Assembly (NCBI GenBank): GCA_026874595.1
Contig: CM049306.1
Location: forward strand, 58,846,019-58,910,018
Direction of reading: 5' to 3'
Length of the DNA: 64,000 nt
From: Sipunculus nudus
Lineage: Eukaryota; Annelida; Sipuncula; Golfingiida; Sipunculidae
Below are positions 59,934 through 64,000 of this stretch, in pieces. The notes under the pieces were generated by a model that was given only the letters and a program-made list of their open reading frames with translations, was not told the DNA's origin and did not search any database. Made by a program: the position numbers and the translations under genes. The number at the start of each line of letters is the position of its first letter. Positions within the stretch are counted from its first letter, which is position 1.

Positions 59934-62330
59934 GAACCTGTGAGCTTATGCGATGGTCCGGCGTCTGTCGTCCGGCGTCCGTTGTCCGTTCCTTGGCCCA
60001 TACTATCTTGAATGAGACAAGAGTTGGCCTAACGAAATTTTGTGCAAAAAATTAGTCATCTAAAAAACTCTATCGGATTTGGCTTATTTTTAGGCTAACT
60101 GCATTTTCTTAGATTTTATAGGGGAAAGGCTAAAAAAGCTTTAAAAATCTTCTTCTCCGAAACTGTTCAGCTAAATTGTCCAATATTTCACAGAAATGAT
60201 TCATGGAACAATCTCTCTCAAGTTTGTTCGAATGGTTTTAGTTGGGTGATTTTTTGCTGAGTTACAGAAAGTTAAACTTAGTCATCTGTCCAAAAAAGCA
60301 TACTAAAATTACAATTTCTGAAACGGCTGGAGCTATCATCACCAAATTTAAGCCAATTTTGGTCACATGAGTCATATCTGAAATTGAGGTATTGGTGGCG
60401 CCACCTGCACCAGCCTTTTTTGTATGGGGGTCATCAGTGCCCGTATCATACTGACGGCTACAAAAAAAACTTCTTCTCTGAAAGCATATGGCCAAAATGT
60501 TTAATATCGCACAGAAATGGTCCTAGGGAAGTGCTTTCTGAATTTTGTCCAAATGGTCCCAGTTCAGTGACTTTTGCCGAGTTATGGAAAGCTGAATTTA
60601 GTCATATGCCTTAACAGTCCATTTTAGCTCAGTGGCTAAAACTTCTTCTCAAAACCACTGGGCCAAATTCTGAAAGCTCATACATTAATTATCCTTAGAT
60701 GTTGATAATTCAAGTGTGTACAAATGGTTTTGGTTCAGTGTTTTTTGACTGAGTTTCGGGAAGCTTAACTTAGCCATTTTGCTGTATTTTCCTATAAGAG
60801 ATATAAACCTGCAAAACGTTTTTTGACCGACGCCACTGAGGCCAATTTGTTAAATATTTTACAAGAATAATCCCGTGAATAATTCTTCTAATAATTGTCT
60901 TTTATGGTTCCAAAGAATGATTTTGGCTGAATTATAAAGATTTAATTGAGTCATTTTACCACATATGTGAGCTGTGTGAAGCAGATACATCTAGCCTGGC
61001 ACCAGTTTATCTGGATCCGTTACACCATGCCTCTAGAATTTAGATTTCAGGTTATCTATGATTAATATTGACAAGAATGCTTTTTTAAAGCTTTTAAAAA
61101 ATGTAGATTTATGATTTTAGATATTCCTCATGCCAGGCAATGTTTACAATCACAGGTATACAGCATTCTGTGGTAATATAAAGACGGCTGTACATGTATT
61201 ATAAATAATTGGGATCCATACTCAACTTAATTCAAGATTTTGTCATCGGTGAGGTATATCTGTATTATAATTTTGCATTCAATATGCATTTGCAGTAATG
61301 TTTAGCGAACCTGCAAGCTAATGCGATGGTGTGGCGGCGTCCGTCGTCTGTACGTTAACCCATACTATCTCGAAAACTCTGCATTTTCTTAGATTTTAAA
61401 GAGAAAAAGCTAGAACCTTCAAAGTTTTTCTCCTCCGAAACGGTCAAGCCAAATTGTTTTAAAATATTACATAGAAATAATCTTTTATACCATCTCTCTC
61501 AAGTTTGTCCGAATGGTTCAAGTTCGGTGAGTTTTGGCTGAGTTACAGGAATTTGAACTTAGTCATCTGTCCAAAAAAGCTTACGAAGATGACAATCTCG
61601 GAAACAGCCAGAGCTATCATCACCAAATTTTATGCAAGTGTTGGTCACATGAGTCATATATGAAATTCAGGTATTGGTGGCGCCACCTGCAGTGACCTTT
61701 TTTATACGGGGGTCATTGGTCATCTGTACATTAACCCATAATTTCTCAGGAATAGCAGGAGCTGTGCAAATGTTGTGGGATTCAGCTATTTTTTGTTATC
61801 TGCATTTACTTTAGGATTTTATAGGGAAAAAGCTGAAAAACCTTTAAAAGTCTTCTTCTTGTAAATGGTCAAGCCATATTGTTCAATATTTTTCCAGAAA
61901 TTACCCCAGAGGCAAGCCCTCTCAAGTTTGTTTAAATGGTTTGCATTTGATGAATTTTAGCGGAGTTACACAAATTTGAACTTTGTAATTTGGTCAAGTA
62001 AGCATACTGACATAGTAATCTCAGAAATGACAGAAGCTAGCATTACCAAGTATTGTGCAAATGTTGGTCGCATGACTCATTTTTGAAGTTGTAGATTTTG
62101 TGGTGCCATCTACATTGACCTATTTTTTATGGGCAAAAACCTCATAATTTTAGCCTCTTTCAGCTTAAAATGTTTATGATGAAACTGTCAAGTTGAATCG
62201 TTCAATTTTCAAAGGAATTATCCTAGGACATGGTTCTTTCAAACAATCAGAATAAATTGAGTTTGTTAATTTTTGGTTGAGTTGTGAAAAGCTTAAGTTG
62301 GTCTTATGGCCATTATTATGTCTTTTTCAA
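59934..62330. repeat. Degenerate tandem array downstream of the receptor exon
   Basis: Sub-units of about 150-430 bp carry CTTCTTCTCCGAAAC, GCCAAATTGTTCAATATT, ACAGAAAT, CTCAAGTTTGT, GAGTTACAG and AACTTAGTCATCTG. Anchors lie near 60150, 60470, 60645, 60815, 61430, 61855 and 62175. Two larger units start with GCGAACCTG...GCTNATGCGATGG (59934, 61304) followed by GTCCGTCGTC. GGTGGCGCCACC closes a sub-unit at 60394 and 61676. No coding signal. Confidence 0.75.
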
Positions 62331-62653
62331 ACTGAGGACTGCAATAGTGTTCTTCTACAAAATTATTGTTTCAATTATAACTTCTGTAACATTGCACAAA
62401 AATTATTATTAGGTGGCCTTTATTCTAGTTTACTTGACTGATTTTTTTGGCAGAATTATTGGACCTTAAACAATGAAAGGACTGCATCTTTTATTTTTCT
62501 AAATATTATGATAAAATGTTTATATATATGTCAGCTTGAAAAAAAAACATTTAGCCAAAGTCTTTCAGTATGTGTAACCAGATTAACCAACAGGCCAAAA
62601 TTGTATCTATATCTATAAATAGGTTGAGAAACTGCCATCTGTTTCAGATTTAG

Positions 62654-63351
62654 TACGCTCTTTACACAGCGCTTTACCTATAGGGCTACTACCTATATCG
62701 TAAGGCGCTGTTTGTTATGACCTCGTATCCTGAATTGCAACACCAGAGGGGAGCACTGTATTTTTGTCCAATCAGATGAGACCTTGTGCTGGAAGACAAA
62801 GCCAGGCGAGGAATACACAGAGCCAATCATATTAATTTCTTTTTGAGTGACAGCTCATCCCCCAGCGTAACCGTCTGAACAGGCCACAGGCTCAGAGAGA
62901 ATTCCCCCTGACGTAGTTTGCTTAGGGCCTTGGGCACATAGGATGCTCGGCCACTGAGCTGTAATTCAAATGAAATGTAACAACAAAGGCTGCGTGCACA
63001 CCTCGCTTGCTGGTTTCAGTTCTGCAGACAACAGATACATGGCTACGCTAACACAGTCATAATGTCATAATCGAATCGGTCGATGATGCGAGAATGCAGA
63101 GGGAGCAATTTAAATTCGACCGGAAACTCAATAAGCGGCGCTTGAAGCGCAGCAATGGGCGGAGCCAGGATGCCTGTCGAGTGTTTTTTATTAGCATCTG
63201 ATTGGCTGCTTGTCACATCATACGCACGTTTATTTCAGTGGAAAACGAACCGCCATCTGGTGTCTAAATATATCATAAACGGTCAAAGCTGGCAGCGTGA
63301 AAATCGGTTGCTTCTTTAGAAGCGCAAGATTTCCGCTGCCTCGGGAGCGTA
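62654..63351 (+). mobile_element. MULE-like non-autonomous element, copy 2 (698 bp)
   Basis: Starts TACGCTCTTTACACAGCGC and ends GGGAGCGTA, flanked by the perfect 9-bp duplication CAGATTTAG (62645-62653 and 63352-63360). Aligns to 27664-28129 along both outer parts (CACCAGAGGGGAGCACTGTA, CCAATCAGATGAGACC, GATGCCTGTCGAGTGTTT, CATAAACGGTCAAAGC). It has about 230 bp more in the middle. No transposase. Confidence 0.85.
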
Positions 63352-63354
63352 CAG

Positions 63355-64000
63355 ATTTAGCAACAGATCAAGAGTTCAATCAGTGCAGCCAAGCACAAGG
63401 CATGTGATCACCTCATGTGTGACATGTGAACACCTCATGGGAACCATGTGATCACCTCAAAGGTAGCATGTGATCACCTTATGAGTATCATGTGATCACC
63501 TCATGTGTGTCATGCCCCTCAGGGCTGCATGTGGAGCCAATCTGTGAGCTTATGCAATGGTGTGGCTACTATTTCAGATTTGGCAACAGGCAAAAGGTCA
63601 GTCTGGATCTGTTTATAGCATTGGCAGACTGCCAACTGTATCAGATTAAGCAACAGGTAGAGTTCACTCAGTGAAGCCAGGTATAGGTCAGGAGTTCACT
63701 CAGTGCAGTAGCTGCATTCTATTTATAGCGTTTGCAGACTGCCCAGATTTGGCACTAAAGTTCAGCCTGGATCTATTTGAAGCTATGGCAGACTGCCAAC
63801 TGTGTCAGATTATGCAACAGGTCAAGAGTTCACTCAGTGCAGCCAGGTACAGGTCAGAAGTTCACTCAGTCTAGCCAGGTGCAGGTCATGAGTTCACTCA
63901 GTGCAGTAGCCTGAGCCAGCAATTTGTCACAGTTCATTCGGGGCAACTGCCTTTCTCACCTAAGCCTGGTCAGCCCCATGCATCAGACTCAAGGTAAGTT
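63355..64000. repeat. Higher-order tandem array running off the window end
   Basis: Units carry GGCAGACTGCCAACTGTRTCAGATTA, GCAACAGGTCA and AGTTCACTCAGTGCAGCCAGGTACAGGTCA. The last phrase is itself iterated every about 30 bp near 63820-63910. Larger units of about 190 bp start near 63580 and 63765. The MULE copy at 62654 splits the first unit, whose left part (ACTGCCATCTGTTTCAGATTTAG) lies before 62654. Confidence 0.8.
63400..63513. repeat. Minisatellite, about 28-bp unit, 4-5 copies
   Basis: The unit CATGTGATCACCTCATG plus variable ATGTGTGA/GGAACC-like spacer is repeated head to tail. Each unit carries the palindrome TGATCA. Confidence 0.85.

Noticed and set aside
63400-63513. CRISPR-like array (about 28-bp repeats)
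   Set aside because: Repeats are imperfect, spacers are only a few bases, and the genome is eukaryotic. It is a minisatellite.

Overview
This is AT-rich metazoan nuclear DNA. Genes are broken by GT-AG introns, coding density is very low, and transposon, SINE, minisatellite and (TA)n or poly-C repeat content is heavy. The repeat types (DIRS-like tyrosine-recombinase retroelement, TTAA-flanked MITEs with GGGGCCC-type ends, tRNA-headed SINEs, CGTCCGTC-rich tandem repeats, long TA arrays) suggest a marine invertebrate. A mollusc is my best guess, but this is inference from repeat flavour and not proof.

Region 1 (1-10.4 kb, minus strand) holds one complete housekeeping gene, the 20S proteasome alpha-5 subunit (PSMA5). 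Its eight coding exons are all bounded by consensus splice sites and join to a 241-residue protein. Its introns carry a solo-LTR-like element (3944-4614), a dispersed repeat (about 5.1-5.66 kb) and a mariner-like MITE (6342-7100).

Region 2 (10.4-33.6 kb) is a transposon graveyard. It contains a Tc1/mariner-like element with perfect 24-bp ends and a TA duplication (11720-13703). A Mutator-like non-autonomous element follows, with 210-bp inverted repeats and a 10-bp target duplication (14134-15756). Next come a decayed DIRS-type retrotransposon on the minus strand (about 17.2-19.8 kb; RT, RNase H and tyrosine recombinase all recognisable), a 330-bp-period tandem array (24.4-25.6 kb), two candidate but unrecognised exons (26.4-27.2 kb) and a second MULE-like family member (27664-28129).

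Region 3 (33.6-59.7 kb, plus strand) appears to be one G-protein-coupled receptor gene. Exon 1 (33669-33910) encodes a signal peptide and a His/Glu/Gly-rich acidic ectodomain. Exon 2 (59020-59720) encodes TM1-TM5 of a divergent class A receptor. The splice phases match, which implies an intron of about 25 kb. That intron holds a 3.2-kb element with satellite-like inverted ends (38770-41968), three TTAA MITEs, SINE copies, an integrase remnant and long TA arrays. TM6-TM7 are not in the window.

Region 4 (59.7-64 kb) is repeat DNA: a degenerate tandem array (59.9-62.3 kb), then a second copy of the 9-bp-TSD MULE-like family (62654-63351) that sits inside a higher-order tandem array running to the window end.

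I found no RNA genes beyond tRNA-derived SINE heads, no CRISPR and no operons. I see no convincing new molecular system. The most informative items are precisely delimited mobile elements (with empty-site paralogues inside the same window) and the split, atypical receptor gene.
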